Shown: in pieces, positions 7,873 through 15,544 of the stretch
Layout of the letters: each line of letters opens with the position of its first letter
How positions within the stretch are numbered: position 1 is the stretch's first letter
Origin: Paludibacteraceae bacterium
GTDB lineage: Bacteria; Bacteroidota; Bacteroidia; Bacteroidales; Paludibacteraceae
Direction: 5' to 3'
Length of the DNA: 41,550 nt
Assembly (NCBI GenBank): GCA_016302585.1
Contig: JAEDNI010000012.1
Coordinates: forward strand, 1-41,550
Program-made: the position numbers and the translations under genes
Notes under the pieces: generated by a model
What the model was told of the DNA's origin: nothing
The model's database searches: none
The model's input: only the letters and a program-made list of their open reading frames with translations

Positions 7873-8536
7873 TACCAACACGCTCATGCGCGAGTTGCTG
7901 GCAAAAGGGGAGTGGCCGGAAGAGGAACAGTTTCTGTATGCCGGCTACCAGACTGCCGGTCGCGGACAGACAGGAAACGGATGGGAAAGCGAACCCGATA
8001 AAAACTTGATCTGTTCGATCTTGCTACCTAATAAAAATCTATATTTCCTGAATATAGCAGTTAGCGTAGCCATCATACGACTAATAGGTGAACCCTTTAC
8101 CATTAAATGGCCAAACGACATCTATTACCGAGACAAGAAATTGGCGGGCATTTTATTGGAGAACGCCATCGTGGGTTCTATAGTCAAATACTCAATCGCC
8201 GGTGTCGGACTGAACGTGAATCAGACGAAGTTTACATCCGATGCACCCAATCCTGTTTCGCTGAAACAGATCACCGGCAAAACGTACGATATAGACCAAC
8301 TCATGAAGGATCTTTTCGAAGAGGTGAAGGCCGTACTGAATGAGCCAGAAGAGCGTATCTGGTCCAACTACAAAGACCATCTCTATCGCCGAGAAGGATG
8401 GTATGCGTACGAAGATCAAAATGGGCGTTTTGAAGCCCGCATCATAGACGTCTTGCCGACAGGTGAGATCGTCCTAAAAGACAAACAAGGGAATGAACGA
8501 ATATACCACTTCAAGCAGATACGCTACGTGTTGTAG
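7850..8536 (+). CDS. birA: Biotin-[acetyl-CoA-carboxylase] ligase, catalytic type without HTH
   Basis: Attaches biotin through biotinyl-AMP to the biotin carrier protein of biotin-dependent carboxylases. The start at 7850 (MYISSTNSTNTLMREL) yields 228 aa and overlaps dacB by 23 bp; a longer frame from 7748 would lie deep in dacB. Visible motifs are AGRGQTGNGWES (biotinyl-AMP binding loop), KWPNDIYYRDKKLAGILLE with the catalytic lysine region, and GVGLNVNQ. There is no N-terminal winged helix, so it should not act as a repressor. The C-terminal SH3-like domain (FEARIIDVLPTGEIVLKD) is present. A heptamer array follows, before rfbB. Confidence 0.93.
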   Translation: MYISSTNSTNTLMRELLAKGEWPEEEQFLYAGYQTAGRGQTGNGWESEPDKNLICSILLPNKNLYFLNIAVSVAIIRLIGEPFTIKWPNDIYYRDKKLAGILLENAIVGSIVKYSIAGVGLNVNQTKFTSDAPNPVSLKQITGKTYDIDQLMKDLFEEVKAVLNEPEERIWSNYKDHLYRREGWYAYEDQNGRFEARIIDVLPTGEIVLKDKQGNERIYHFKQIRYVL

Positions 8537-8545
8537 CAACGATAT

Positions 8546-8573
8546 ATTCATTGTTAATTATTAATTATTCATT
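8546..8573. repeat. Heptamer array (attcatt/gttaatt/attaatt/attcatt) before rfbB
   Basis: Four A+T-rich 7-bp units fill the birA-rfbB spacer. They end 2 bp before the rfbB ATG at 8576. The units are degenerate but keep the 7-bp period. Confidence 0.75.
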
Positions 8574-8575
8574 AT

Positions 8576-9709
8576 ATGCAATCTATCATCATCACCGGTG
8601 GAGCCGGATTTATCGGAAGTCACGTAGTGCGCTTGTTCGTGAATAAATATCCGGACTATCGTATCATCAATGTGGATAAACTGACGTACGCAGGAAATCT
8701 GGCGAACCTCAAGGATATTGAGGACAAACCGAACTATCGCTTCGTGCGTGCCGATATCTGTGATTTCGAAACCATCTATGCGTTGATGCAGGAAGAGCAT
8801 GTGACCGGTGTGATTCATTTGGCTGCAGAGAGTCATGTGGACCGCTCCATCAAGGATCCCTTCACTTTCGCACGCACGAACGTAATGGGTACGCTCTCGA
8901 TGTTGCAGGCTGCCAAACTATATTGGGAATCCCTGCCGGAGAAATACGAGGGCAAGCGTTTCTACCACATCTCCACAGATGAGGTATATGGTGCACTTCA
9001 ACTGACGCACCCCGAAGGTATCGAACCGCCTTTCACCACCAAAGCGTCGTCTGGTGAACATCACCTGGCGTATGGGGAGGATTTCTTCTATGAGACCACC
9101 AAGTACAATCCCCACTCTCCGTACTCTGCCTCGAAAGCATCGTCTGACCACTTCGTGCGCGCATTCCATGACACCTACGGTATGCCGACTATCGTCACCA
9201 ACTGCTCGAATAACTACGGTCCCTATCAGTTCCCCGAGAAACTGATCCCGCTCTTCATCAATAATATCCGTCATCGCAAACCGTTGCCGGTTTATGGTAA
9301 GGGTGAAAACGTGCGCGACTGGTTATATGTAGTAGATCACGCGCGAGCGATCGATGTGATTTTCCATAACGGAAAGATTGCAGAGACGTACAATATCGGT
9401 GGCTTCAACGAGTGGAAGAACATCGATATCATCAAGACTGTCATCAAGACCGTAGACCGTCTGTTAGGCCGTCCTGAAGGAGCGGACCTCGACCTCATCA
9501 CCTTTGTTACCGACCGTGCGGGACACGATATGCGTTACGCCATCGACTCCACGAAGTTACAACGTGAGTTAGGATGGGAACCCTCTCTCCAGTTCGAAGA
9601 AGGCATTGAGAAAACCGTTCAGTGGTATCTTGACAATCAGGAATGGCTTGATAACATCACCTCCGGAGAATACGAGAAATATTACGAAGAAATGTATAAA
9701 GGACGCTGA
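8576..9709 (+). CDS. rfbB: dTDP-glucose 4,6-dehydratase
   Basis: Second enzyme of dTDP-L-rhamnose and related dTDP-sugar synthesis; converts dTDP-glucose to the 4-keto-6-deoxy sugar using bound NAD+. The 377-aa extended SDR protein has the Rossmann motif GGAGFIGSH at residues 7-15, HLAAESHVDRS, the STDEVYG motif, and the YSASKAS catalytic Tyr-Lys pair. VTNCSNNYGPYQFPEKLIPLFI is cut short here only for length; it is the conserved substrate region. No rfbA, rfbC or rfbD neighbours are visible, so the rest of the pathway is elsewhere. The stop codon lies inside a perfect palindrome that looks like the operon terminator. Confidence 0.95.
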   Translation: MQSIIITGGAGFIGSHVVRLFVNKYPDYRIINVDKLTYAGNLANLKDIEDKPNYRFVRADICDFETIYALMQEEHVTGVIHLAAESHVDRSIKDPFTFARTNVMGTLSMLQAAKLYWESLPEKYEGKRFYHISTDEVYGALQLTHPEGIEPPFTTKASSGEHHLAYGEDFFYETTKYNPHSPYSASKASSDHFVRAFHDTYGMPTIVTNCSNNYGPYQFPEKLIPLFINNIRHRKPLPVYGKGENVRDWLYVVDHARAIDVIFHNGKIAETYNIGGFNEWKNIDIIKTVIKTVDRLLGRPEGADLDLITFVTDRAGHDMRYAIDSTKLQRELGWEPSLQFEEGIEKTVQWYLDNQEWLDNITSGEYEKYYEEMYKGR

Positions 9710-9730
9710 TCAGCGTCCTTTATCTTTCAA
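9698..9730 (+). terminator. Palindromic terminator at the rfbB stop codon
   Basis: Bases 9698-9721 form a perfect 24-bp palindrome (10-bp stem AAAGGACGCT with a GATC loop), followed by TATCTTTCAA. The rfbB stop TGA (9707-9709) lies within it. The T-rich flank is short, so termination efficiency is uncertain. Confidence 0.65.
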
Positions 9731-9758
9731 CTTTCAACTTTAAACTTTAAACCTTCAA
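9724..9758. repeat. Heptamer array (ctttcaa/ctttaaa x5) between convergent rfbB and AraC gene
   Basis: Five consecutive 7-bp units (ctttcaa twice, ctttaaa twice, ccttcaa) lie between the 3' ends of rfbB and the AraC gene. The same unit recurs between the SurA-type and OstA-like genes at 28149-28183. Confidence 0.9.
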
Positions 9759-9768
9759 CTGAAACACA

Positions 9769-10614
9769 TTATGCGTTTCTATAAGCCTTCGGGGTTACTC
9801 CCACATGGCTCTTGAAGAAGCGATTGAAGAAAGCCACATTATCAAAACCTAAACTCAAAGCAATCTCTTTGATCTGCAGATTTGTGATCTTCAATTGACT
9901 CTTCGCGTCCGTAATGATGGCTTCGATGATGATATCGCCGGCCGTACGTGCGCCGACGGATTTGATCGTCGAGCATAAGTGCGGCAAGGTCAAGCGCATC
10001 GCATCGGCGTACTGACTGACGTGATGCCATTCCTGATAATGTTTCAGCACCAATTGGCAATACTCCTGATAAATCTCCGTCTTACGGTCCATCGGCTTAA
10101 CGAGGTACTCATCCTGCTCATGCGCATACTTGGCGTAACTCGTCTGTAACAGATTGAAGATATGAACCATCTTCTCGCTATCCAACATCGTCGGCTGCGC
10201 GTTCAGCGCCTTAACCACCGTATCATACATCGAACAGATCACTTCCGCATGGTTCTCACTGACACTCAGTTTCGGAGAATGCAACTGCAGCGCCGAAAGC
10301 GACATCTTGTTATTCACCGTGTGCTTCTCCAGGAACTTACTGCCGAACACAATCCAATATACCAGCGCATCATCCGAACACTCGCGAATAAAAAGGAAAC
10401 TGCCGGGCTCCAGTAACAAGATATCATTTTGCTTGAACTCATAATCCGTCACATTGATCGTAGCACGAGCTGTACCACGCACCAAAAAAGCATACACACC
10501 GCACTTGATCTTACACGGATAGCGACCGTACTCATTCATCAGTTTACCACTCGCATCACCGATCATATAGTCACCGTACGGACAGTCAACAATAGGAATA
10601 TTATTCTCTTTCAT
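9769..10614 (-). CDS. AraC-family transcriptional regulator
   Basis: DNA-binding regulator of 281 aa from the ATG at 10614. The longer frame from 10671 is rejected because a good promoter (-7 box at 10641-10648) lies inside it. The N-terminal part (GKLMNEYGRYPCKIKCGVYAFLV region) looks like an AraC-type cupin sensor. The C-terminal 100 residues hold the double helix-turn-helix, with LQIKEIALSLGFDNVAFFNRFFK and GVTPKAYR as signature. Ligand and targets are unknown. It is monocistronic: a promoter of its own upstream, and rfbB convergent downstream across a heptamer array. Nothing nearby looks like an obvious catabolic target. Confidence 0.9.
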   Translation of the reverse strand: MKENNIPIVDCPYGDYMIGDASGKLMNEYGRYPCKIKCGVYAFLVRGTARATINVTDYEFKQNDILLLEPGSFLFIRECSDDALVYWIVFGSKFLEKHTVNNKMSLSALQLHSPKLSVSENHAEVICSMYDTVVKALNAQPTMLDSEKMVHIFNLLQTSYAKYAHEQDEYLVKPMDRKTEIYQEYCQLVLKHYQEWHHVSQYADAMRLTLPHLCSTIKSVGARTAGDIIIEAIITDAKSQLKITNLQIKEIALSLGFDNVAFFNRFFKSHVGVTPKAYRNA

Positions 10615-10640
10615 CTTAACATTTGTATCAAAATCGACGG

Positions 10641-10672
10641 CAAAAGTACTGCTTTTTTTCGATATATGCAAA
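10641..10672 (-). promoter_or_regulatory. Promoter of the AraC-family gene
   Basis: On the minus strand TTTG (10672-10669) and TACTTTTG (10648-10641) are 20 nt apart. The upstream element reads TTTGCATATATCG, the same extended -33 form as other promoters here. It lies just beyond the rpsT terminator. Confidence 0.8.
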
Positions 10673-10692
10673 TTTTACTGCATTTTATGTAT

Positions 10693-10724
10693 AAAAAAGA
10701 AGAACCGCGGCGATGCGATTCTTC
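10693..10724 (-). terminator. Intrinsic terminator of rpsT
   Basis: On the minus strand a 10-bp stem (GAAGAATCGC with GCGGTTCTTC, one T-G pair, loop ATCGCC) is followed by TTTTTTAT. It lies 23 bp after the rpsT stop, a textbook intrinsic terminator. Confidence 0.88.
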
Positions 10725-10746
10725 CGTTTTGACCTAACTGCGTATA

Positions 10747-11001
10747 TTAAGCGAGTTTGTTAATCATACGAGCGAGCTTCGATTTGAGGTTAGCCGCCTT
10801 GTTGGTATGAATAATGTGACGCTTAGCCAGTTTGTCGAGCATAGAACTTACCTTCGGAAGAGCAGCAGCTGCTGCAGCTTTGTCGGTCGTCTTGCGCAAA
10901 TCGCGCACTGCATTACGTGCGGTTTTTGCATAATAATGATTGTGTGCTTTGCGCGCTGCCGTTTGGCGAATACGCTTCAAAGAGCTTTTGTGATTTGCCA
11001 T
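10747..11001 (-). CDS. rpsT: 30S ribosomal protein S20
   Basis: Primary-binding protein of the 30S subunit body. The 84-aa basic helical protein begins MANHKSSLKRIRQTAARKAHN and ends KSKLARMINKLA, both diagnostic of S20; the length is standard. It is followed by an intrinsic terminator (10693-10724) and preceded by tRNA-Glu on the same strand, 103 bp upstream. No clear promoter is visible in that gap, so rpsT may be co-transcribed with the tRNA. A small hairpin (GTCCG/CGGAC, 11020-11034) lies 18 nt before the ATG; S20 is known to be autoregulated at translation in E. coli, but a role for this hairpin is speculation. Confidence 0.97.
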   Translation of the reverse strand: MANHKSSLKRIRQTAARKAHNHYYAKTARNAVRDLRKTTDKAAAAAALPKVSSMLDKLAKRHIIHTNKAANLKSKLARMINKLA

Positions 11002-11104
11002 CTTTGTTGTTGTTTTGGTGTCCGACTCGCGGACTTTGTTTTCAAATCTTCCTTAGCCTTGAGAGGATCAGCTTCGGAAAGTGACTTTAGGGAAGGTCAT
11101 TTCG

Positions 11105-11176
11105 TAGTGCCAAGGGGAATCGAACCCCTATTGCAAGAATGAAAATCTTGAGTACTAACCGTTATACGATGGCACC
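11105..11176 (-). tRNA. tRNA-Glu (anticodon TTC)
   Basis: Read on the minus strand this 72-nt sequence folds as a tRNA. Acceptor GGTGCCA pairs with TGGCACT (ending in a G-U pair), the D arm carries AACGGTTAG, the anticodon stem is CAAGA/TCTTG with loop TTTTCAT (anticodon TTC), and the T arm is AGGGG-TTCGATT-CCCCT. The discriminator base is A and CCA is not encoded. Its own promoter is at 11196-11227. Confidence 0.95.
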
Positions 11177-11195
11177 CTCGCTTCAAAAGCGGCTG

Positions 11196-11227
11196 CAAAA
11201 GTACTGCTTTTTTCTGAATTACGCAAA
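11196..11227 (-). promoter_or_regulatory. Promoter of tRNA-Glu (and probably rpsT)
   Basis: Minus-strand TTTG (11227-11224) and TACTTTTG (11203-11196) are 20 nt apart; the -33 region reads TTTGCGTAATTC. Transcription would begin near 11191, about 15 nt before the mature tRNA 5' end. Confidence 0.78.
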
Positions 11228-11276
11228 TTTTTGGGTGATTTTTTTGCTTAAAAGCGTTTTTTTTTGCTTTTTGCTT

Positions 11277-11426
11277 TCAAAAACACCCTGCGCACATCGT
11301 TTTTCCCCGTTTATCACGAGATATTCCAATTGGTAGAATACGCACTGAGAACATCCCACGAATAGCCGAATCCGCTACCCCGATAGCCAGCATTAAAACC
11401 AAGAAAACGAATCGAATTGGGCGCAT
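11277..11426 (-). other. Possible 49-aa small ORF downstream of the ClC gene
   Basis: An uninterrupted ATG-to-TGA frame starts 2 bp after the ClC stop. Its first 20 residues are hydrophobic (MRPIRFVFLVLMLAIGVADS), signal-peptide-like; the remainder shows no family I recognise. It could be a small secreted peptide, a decayed gene end, or chance. It occupies most of the 252-bp gap between tRNA-Glu and the ClC gene; the rest of that gap is A/T tracts and the tRNA promoter. Confidence 0.18.
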
Positions 11427-11428
11427 GG

Positions 11429-13210
11429 TTATTCTTCGCTGAAATGGACTAACACGTGGCGATAGGAATTGAATATCTTCGATTTGGAGACGAAGCCCAG
11501 ATACTTACGTTCCTCATCCACCACCGGTAAGTTCCAGGCCCCGGTATCCTCAAAGGTCTCCATCACCTTCTCCATCGTCATATTGGAGGATAGCACTGCT
11601 GCCGGAGAAGTCATCAACTGCTCCACCGTGAAGCGCTTGTATAAACGCGGTTGGAACATGATATTGCGCACCTCATCCAACAGCAAAATACCGCGTAAGT
11701 GACCGTCGTTATCAACTACCGGAAACACATTTCTGTGGCTGGTGGAGATCACCTTCACCAGTTGTCCAAGCGTCATCTCCGGGAAGATAGTGATGAAATC
11801 GGTCTCTAAGACACTATCCATCTTCAACAAGGTCAATACGTTACGATCTTTATTATGGGTAAGCAGTTCGCCCTTCTGCGCCAAACGCATAGCATACAGC
11901 GAGTGAGGCTCAAACAACATGATCGTCAGATAGGAGATCACACTCACGATCATCAGCGGCATGAACAAGTGATACCCACCCGTCAATTCAGCAATCAGGA
12001 AGATACCTGTCAGCGGTGCATGCATCACTCCGGACATCAGACCCGCCATGCCCACTAAAGCAAAGTTCGCCTCCGATACGGAAAGACCCATCATACTCAT
12101 CAGTCGCGCCGTGACAAAACCGACGATTGCACCCATGAAGAGCGAAGGTGCGAAGATACCTCCCACGCCGCCGGCACCATTCGTTGCTACCGAAGCAACG
12201 ATCTTCAACAGGATGATGGCAACAAAATAACCCACCAACACCAGTTGCGGATTAAAGGAAAAAAACTGCGAAAGCGGACTATTCACAATCGCTGTCGTGC
12301 AGTCGCCGTTAATCAACTGACGAATTACATCGTAACCCTCACCATACAACGGCGGGAAGAGGAAGATCAGCATACTCAGCGTAGCCCCACCAACCAGCAA
12401 CTTACCCCACATCGACTGAATCGAATGTTTCATCCATTGCTCAAGATGATTCATTCCGCGAGTGAAGTACAGACTGACCAGACCGCATATAGCACCTAAA
12501 ATCAGATACCAGGGAATACGCTTGACCAGGAAAGGATCAGCCGCTGCGATCGGGAACATAGGATCCACTCCCGTCAGCAGATAGGAGATAGCCGTAGCCG
12601 TGACAGAAGAGATCAATAACGGCGCCACTGAAGTCATCGTCAGATCCATCATCAGCACTTCCAGGGTAAAGACCAAACCGGCAATAGGCGCTTTGAAGAT
12701 ACCGCCGATAGCACCCGCTGCACCGCAACCGATCATCAGCATCATCGTCTTCTGGTTCAAACGAAAAGCCTTCGCCAGATTCGATCCGATGGCTGCACCT
12801 GTCAATACGATAGGTGCCTCAGCTCCGACTGAACCACCGAAACCGATGGTAAGCCCCGAACCGACAACGGAAGACCACATATTATGCGGCTTGATAATAG
12901 ACTTACGCTGCGAGATCGCATAGAGAATCTTCGTGATACCGTGCGAAATATCGTCCCGAACGATGTACTTGACGAACAGCGCCGCCAAAGTGATACCGAT
13001 CACCGGTGTAATCAAATACCACCAGGTATGTCCGCCGGCAATCAAGTGCCCCTCGACCAACTGCTGGATGATATGAATAAACGACTTCAGCAAACCGGCT
13101 GCCGCCGCAGAAAATGCGCCTACAAAAAACGATAGGAGGAGCACCAAGTGCTTCTCGCTGATATGGCGTTCACGCCATTCAATCATCCTATCGTAGAAAG
13201 TATGCTGCAT
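11429..13210 (-). CDS. ClC-family chloride channel/transporter with C-terminal CBS pair
   Basis: Inner-membrane chloride permease of the ClC family, 593 aa from the ATG at 13210; the frame from 13246 would overlap obg and adds no family sequence. About the first 430 residues are membrane helices. Motifs: GSVGAEAP (equivalent of GREGP, gating glutamate present), PIAGLVFTLEV, and GAGGVGGIFAPSLFMGA. The last 130 residues form two CBS domains (LETDFITIFPEMTLGQL and FTVEQLMTSPAAVL), which in the family bind adenine nucleotides and tune gating. At the position of the E. coli proton glutamate (Glu203) the sequence reads Val, as in ClC channels. It is last in the obg/adk run, 20 bp after obg. Confidence 0.92.
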   Translation of the reverse strand: MQHTFYDRMIEWRERHISEKHLVLLLSFFVGAFSAAAAGLLKSFIHIIQQLVEGHLIAGGHTWWYLITPVIGITLAALFVKYIVRDDISHGITKILYAISQRKSIIKPHNMWSSVVGSGLTIGFGGSVGAEAPIVLTGAAIGSNLAKAFRLNQKTMMLMIGCGAAGAIGGIFKAPIAGLVFTLEVLMMDLTMTSVAPLLISSVTATAISYLLTGVDPMFPIAAADPFLVKRIPWYLILGAICGLVSLYFTRGMNHLEQWMKHSIQSMWGKLLVGGATLSMLIFLFPPLYGEGYDVIRQLINGDCTTAIVNSPLSQFFSFNPQLVLVGYFVAIILLKIVASVATNGAGGVGGIFAPSLFMGAIVGFVTARLMSMMGLSVSEANFALVGMAGLMSGVMHAPLTGIFLIAELTGGYHLFMPLMIVSVISYLTIMLFEPHSLYAMRLAQKGELLTHNKDRNVLTLLKMDSVLETDFITIFPEMTLGQLVKVISTSHRNVFPVVDNDGHLRGILLLDEVRNIMFQPRLYKRFTVEQLMTSPAAVLSSNMTMEKVMETFEDTGAWNLPVVDEERKYLGFVSKSKIFNSYRHVLVHFSEE

Positions 13211-13230
13211 AGCGTATCTGCGTCCGAATG

Positions 13231-14412
13231 CTATTCGGTGTCCCAACCGATACCTTTGTATTTATCGAGATCCCATTCTTCCTCTACCTCATTGAGATAG
13301 ATGGTGCCCTCTTCTTCCGCTTCCTCCATAGCCTCAGGCTCTTCGGACTCGATGCGCGTGATATCAATCGGCGCATGAGATATCTCAATCACCTGATTCT
13401 GCTCCTTGTTCAACTCCGTCCAAAGGGCATCCTTCAGTTCATCGATACCCAGCCCTGCGATCGAGGAGATCGGTAGCACTTCGATACCTAATTTCTTGCT
13501 CAGTTTCTTATAATCGATGGCCGGCAGTTCCTTTCCCTCTTCGTCTACGCGTGGCAGGTCGCATTTCGTGACAGCCAAGATACGCGCTTTGGTCAGCAGT
13601 TCGGGGTTGTATTTCTCCAATTCATGCAGCAGGATCTCATATTCCGCGATGATATCCTTACTCGTCGCCGGCACCATGAAGAGCAGCACCGCATTGCGCT
13701 CGATATGACGCAAGAAGCGCAGACCTAAGCCTTTGCCTTCTGCGGCACCTTCAATGATACCCGGGATATCGGCCATACAGAACGAACGGCCGTCGCGATA
13801 CGAGACGATGCCTAACTGCGGCGTAAGGGTAGTAAACGGATAATCCGCGATCTCGGGTTTGGCAGCCGATACCACGCTCAGCAAAGTCGATTTACCCGCA
13901 TTGGGGAACCCTACCAGACCCACATCAGCCAGCACTTTCAACTGCATGATTACCGTCCGCTCCTGCGCGGGTTCACCCGGCTGCGCGTAACGAGGGGCCT
14001 GATTCGTAGCCGTACGGAAATGCCAGTTACCCAAACCGCCACGACCACCTTTGAGCAGCACCACCTGCTCCTTATGCTCCTTCACCTCACAGATATACTC
14101 TCCTGTCTCGCCGTCATAGACCACGGTACCGCAGGGCACTTCGATGATCTTATCTTCGCCGTCCTTACCGAACGAACGACTCTGACCTCCTTTGCCGCCG
14201 TCGGTCGCCATGATATGCTTCTGGTATTTGAGGTGCAACAGGGTCCAGAGATTGCGATTGCCACGCAAGATGACCGAACCGCCTTTACCGCCGTCACCGC
14301 CGTCCGGACCGCCTTTCGGAAGGTACTTCGCGCGATGAAGGTGCATACAACCCGCACCGCCCTTACCAGAGCGGCAGTAGATCTTAACGTAATCGATGAA
14401 GTTAGCTGCCAT
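13231..14412 (-). CDS. obg: Obg family GTPase (CgtA)
   Basis: Essential GTPase acting in 50S ribosome assembly and stress control. The 393-aa protein has the glycine-rich Obg fold first (residues about 1-158, with GGPDGGDGGKGGSVILRG), then the G domain: P-loop GFPNAGKS near 166, DIPGIIEGA switch II, and TKCD for guanine specificity. The C-terminal tail (about 340-393) is strongly acidic (EEPEAMEEAEEEG), as in many Obg proteins. It lies 5 bp after adk and 20 bp before the ClC gene. Identification is secure. Confidence 0.97.
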   Translation of the reverse strand: MAANFIDYVKIYCRSGKGGAGCMHLHRAKYLPKGGPDGGDGGKGGSVILRGNRNLWTLLHLKYQKHIMATDGGKGGQSRSFGKDGEDKIIEVPCGTVVYDGETGEYICEVKEHKEQVVLLKGGRGGLGNWHFRTATNQAPRYAQPGEPAQERTVIMQLKVLADVGLVGFPNAGKSTLLSVVSAAKPEIADYPFTTLTPQLGIVSYRDGRSFCMADIPGIIEGAAEGKGLGLRFLRHIERNAVLLFMVPATSKDIIAEYEILLHELEKYNPELLTKARILAVTKCDLPRVDEEGKELPAIDYKKLSKKLGIEVLPISSIAGLGIDELKDALWTELNKEQNQVIEISHAPIDITRIESEEPEAMEEAEEEGTIYLNEVEEEWDLDKYKGIGWDTE

Positions 14413-14417
14413 AAGAT

Positions 14418-14996
14418 TTATTTTTTCGACTCTCGGTCGACAATACGCATGATCTGCAGGAACACATCCGCCATGGTTTGATTACCGTTCACGGCGAAAT
14501 AATTACCTTTATGCAGATAGTAATGCGCAATAGGTTCGGTTTGGTTATGATATACCGCGATGCGGTGACGAATCGTATTGAGGTTGTCATCCGCTCTACC
14601 GCTCATTTTACCGCGATCAATCAGACGCTGAATCAACAACTGCTCGTCCACCAGCAGGTCAATCATGATCGCATCCATGTTGTATTTCTTCAATAGATGA
14701 GTAAGCGCTGCTGCTTGCGCTACCGTACGGGGGTATCCGTCAAAGATCGTACCCTTACAGTCCTTCGGGAGCGAAGCGATATAATTCTCTATCACGCCGT
14801 ACATCATATCATCCGGAACTAAATTGCCTTTCGAGATAAGCGCATCAATCTGATGACCTAATGCACTGCCGGTTGCAATCTCGGCGCGAAGCACGTCACC
14901 CGTTGACAGGTGCTGCAAACCGTATTTCTTAACTAACAAGTCCGATTGGGTACCCTTTCCACTCCCCGGAGCACCGCTGAGAATAATATTCAACAT
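14418..14996 (-). CDS. adk: Adenylate kinase
   Basis: Interconverts ATP + AMP and two ADP in the cytosol. The 192-aa enzyme begins with the P-loop GAPGSGKGTQ at residues 8-17, followed by LSTGDVLRAEI (AMP-binding helix) and FDGYPRTVAQA (usually FDGFPRT). The LID is short (LIDRGKMSGRADDN), without the four zinc cysteines, which fits the roughly 190-aa Bacteroidetes type. The gene lies 5 bp upstream of obg in the same direction, and downstream of HU beyond a strong hairpin. No clear promoter of its own was seen between the HU terminator and its ATG. Confidence 0.96.
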   Translation of the reverse strand: MLNIILSGAPGSGKGTQSDLLVKKYGLQHLSTGDVLRAEIATGSALGHQIDALISKGNLVPDDMMYGVIENYIASLPKDCKGTIFDGYPRTVAQAAALTHLLKKYNMDAIMIDLLVDEQLLIQRLIDRGKMSGRADDNLNTIRHRIAVYHNQTEPIAHYYLHKGNYFAVNGNQTMADVFLQIMRIVDRESKK

Positions 14997-15009
14997 GAGT
15001 CAATTATTT

Positions 15010-15056
15010 TAGAAAAGACACAAAACGAGTTGCTCAAATGAAGGAGCAACTCGTTT
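15010..15056 (-). terminator. Terminator downstream of HU gene
   Basis: A perfect 13-bp stem (15023-15035 with 15044-15056, core ACGAGTTGCTC) has an 8-nt loop. On the minus strand it is followed by TTTTGTGTCTTTTC. It lies 20 bp after the HU stop; some read-through into adk is possible. Confidence 0.85.
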
Positions 15057-15075
15057 GCTAAGCCATATAGCTCGA

Positions 15076-15339
15076 TTAGAGAGCCAATTTAGCACCAGCT
15101 TTGATCTTAACAACTTTCTTTGCCGGAACGTTAACAACGGCACCGGTACGCGGGTTCTTAGCCGTGCGAGCTGCCTGATTCTTAACTGCGATCGTAGCAA
15201 GACCTATAATCTGTACACCTTCGCCCTTCTTAACTGCCTCGATGGTAGCCTCGATAGCTGCGTCGAGAACCTTTGCTGCCAATGCGTTCGAAACCTCAGC
15301 CTTAGCTGCTGCTGCCTTAATAAGTTCTGATTTGTTCAT
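15076..15339 (-). CDS. HU-family DNA-binding protein
   Basis: Histone-like nucleoid protein of 87 aa that binds and bends DNA as a dimer. It starts MNKSELIKAAAAKAEVS, the typical HU N-terminus. Two helices are followed by GVQIIGLATIAVKNQAARTAKNPRTG, which covers the beta saddle, and the arm with the intercalating proline in NPRTG. It ends with the C-terminal helix region VKIKAGAKLAL. Length is standard (90 aa in E. coli). A promoter lies about 65-95 bp upstream, giving a leader near 58 nt, and a strong hairpin terminator follows. Confidence 0.96.
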   Translation of the reverse strand: MNKSELIKAAAAKAEVSNALAAKVLDAAIEATIEAVKKGEGVQIIGLATIAVKNQAARTAKNPRTGAVVNVPAKKVVKIKAGAKLAL

Positions 15340-15403
15340 ACTTTTGTGTTTTTTAAGTTATTAATAATGTGAACTATGTGTTTCTTTTTTCAAAATACGC
15401 TTG

Positions 15404-15434
15404 CAAAATTACTAAAAATTCTTTATATACCAAA
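15404..15434 (-). promoter_or_regulatory. Promoter of the HU gene
   Basis: Minus-strand TTTG (15434-15431) and TAATTTTG (15411-15404) are 19 nt apart. The region between reads GTATATAAAG, A+T-rich like other promoters here. The start site should be near 15398. Confidence 0.75.
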
Positions 15435-15527
15435 TATTTTTTGAAAAAAATTTGCATTTTTAGTGAAAAAAAGCGCTTTTTTCGTATTTTGGTGTACTTT
15501 TTGTGTGATTATTCCGCGAAAAAGTAG

Positions 15528-15535
15528 TACTTTTG
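15528..15535 (+). promoter_or_regulatory. -7 box of the rhomboid gene
   Basis: TACTTTTG at 15528-15535 is a perfect -7 element. The nearest TTTG (15500-15503) is 24 nt upstream, wider than usual, so the -33 element is weak. The ATG at 15545 is only 9 nt beyond the box, implying an almost leaderless mRNA. Confidence 0.6.
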
Positions 15536-15544
15536 CAACCGATT

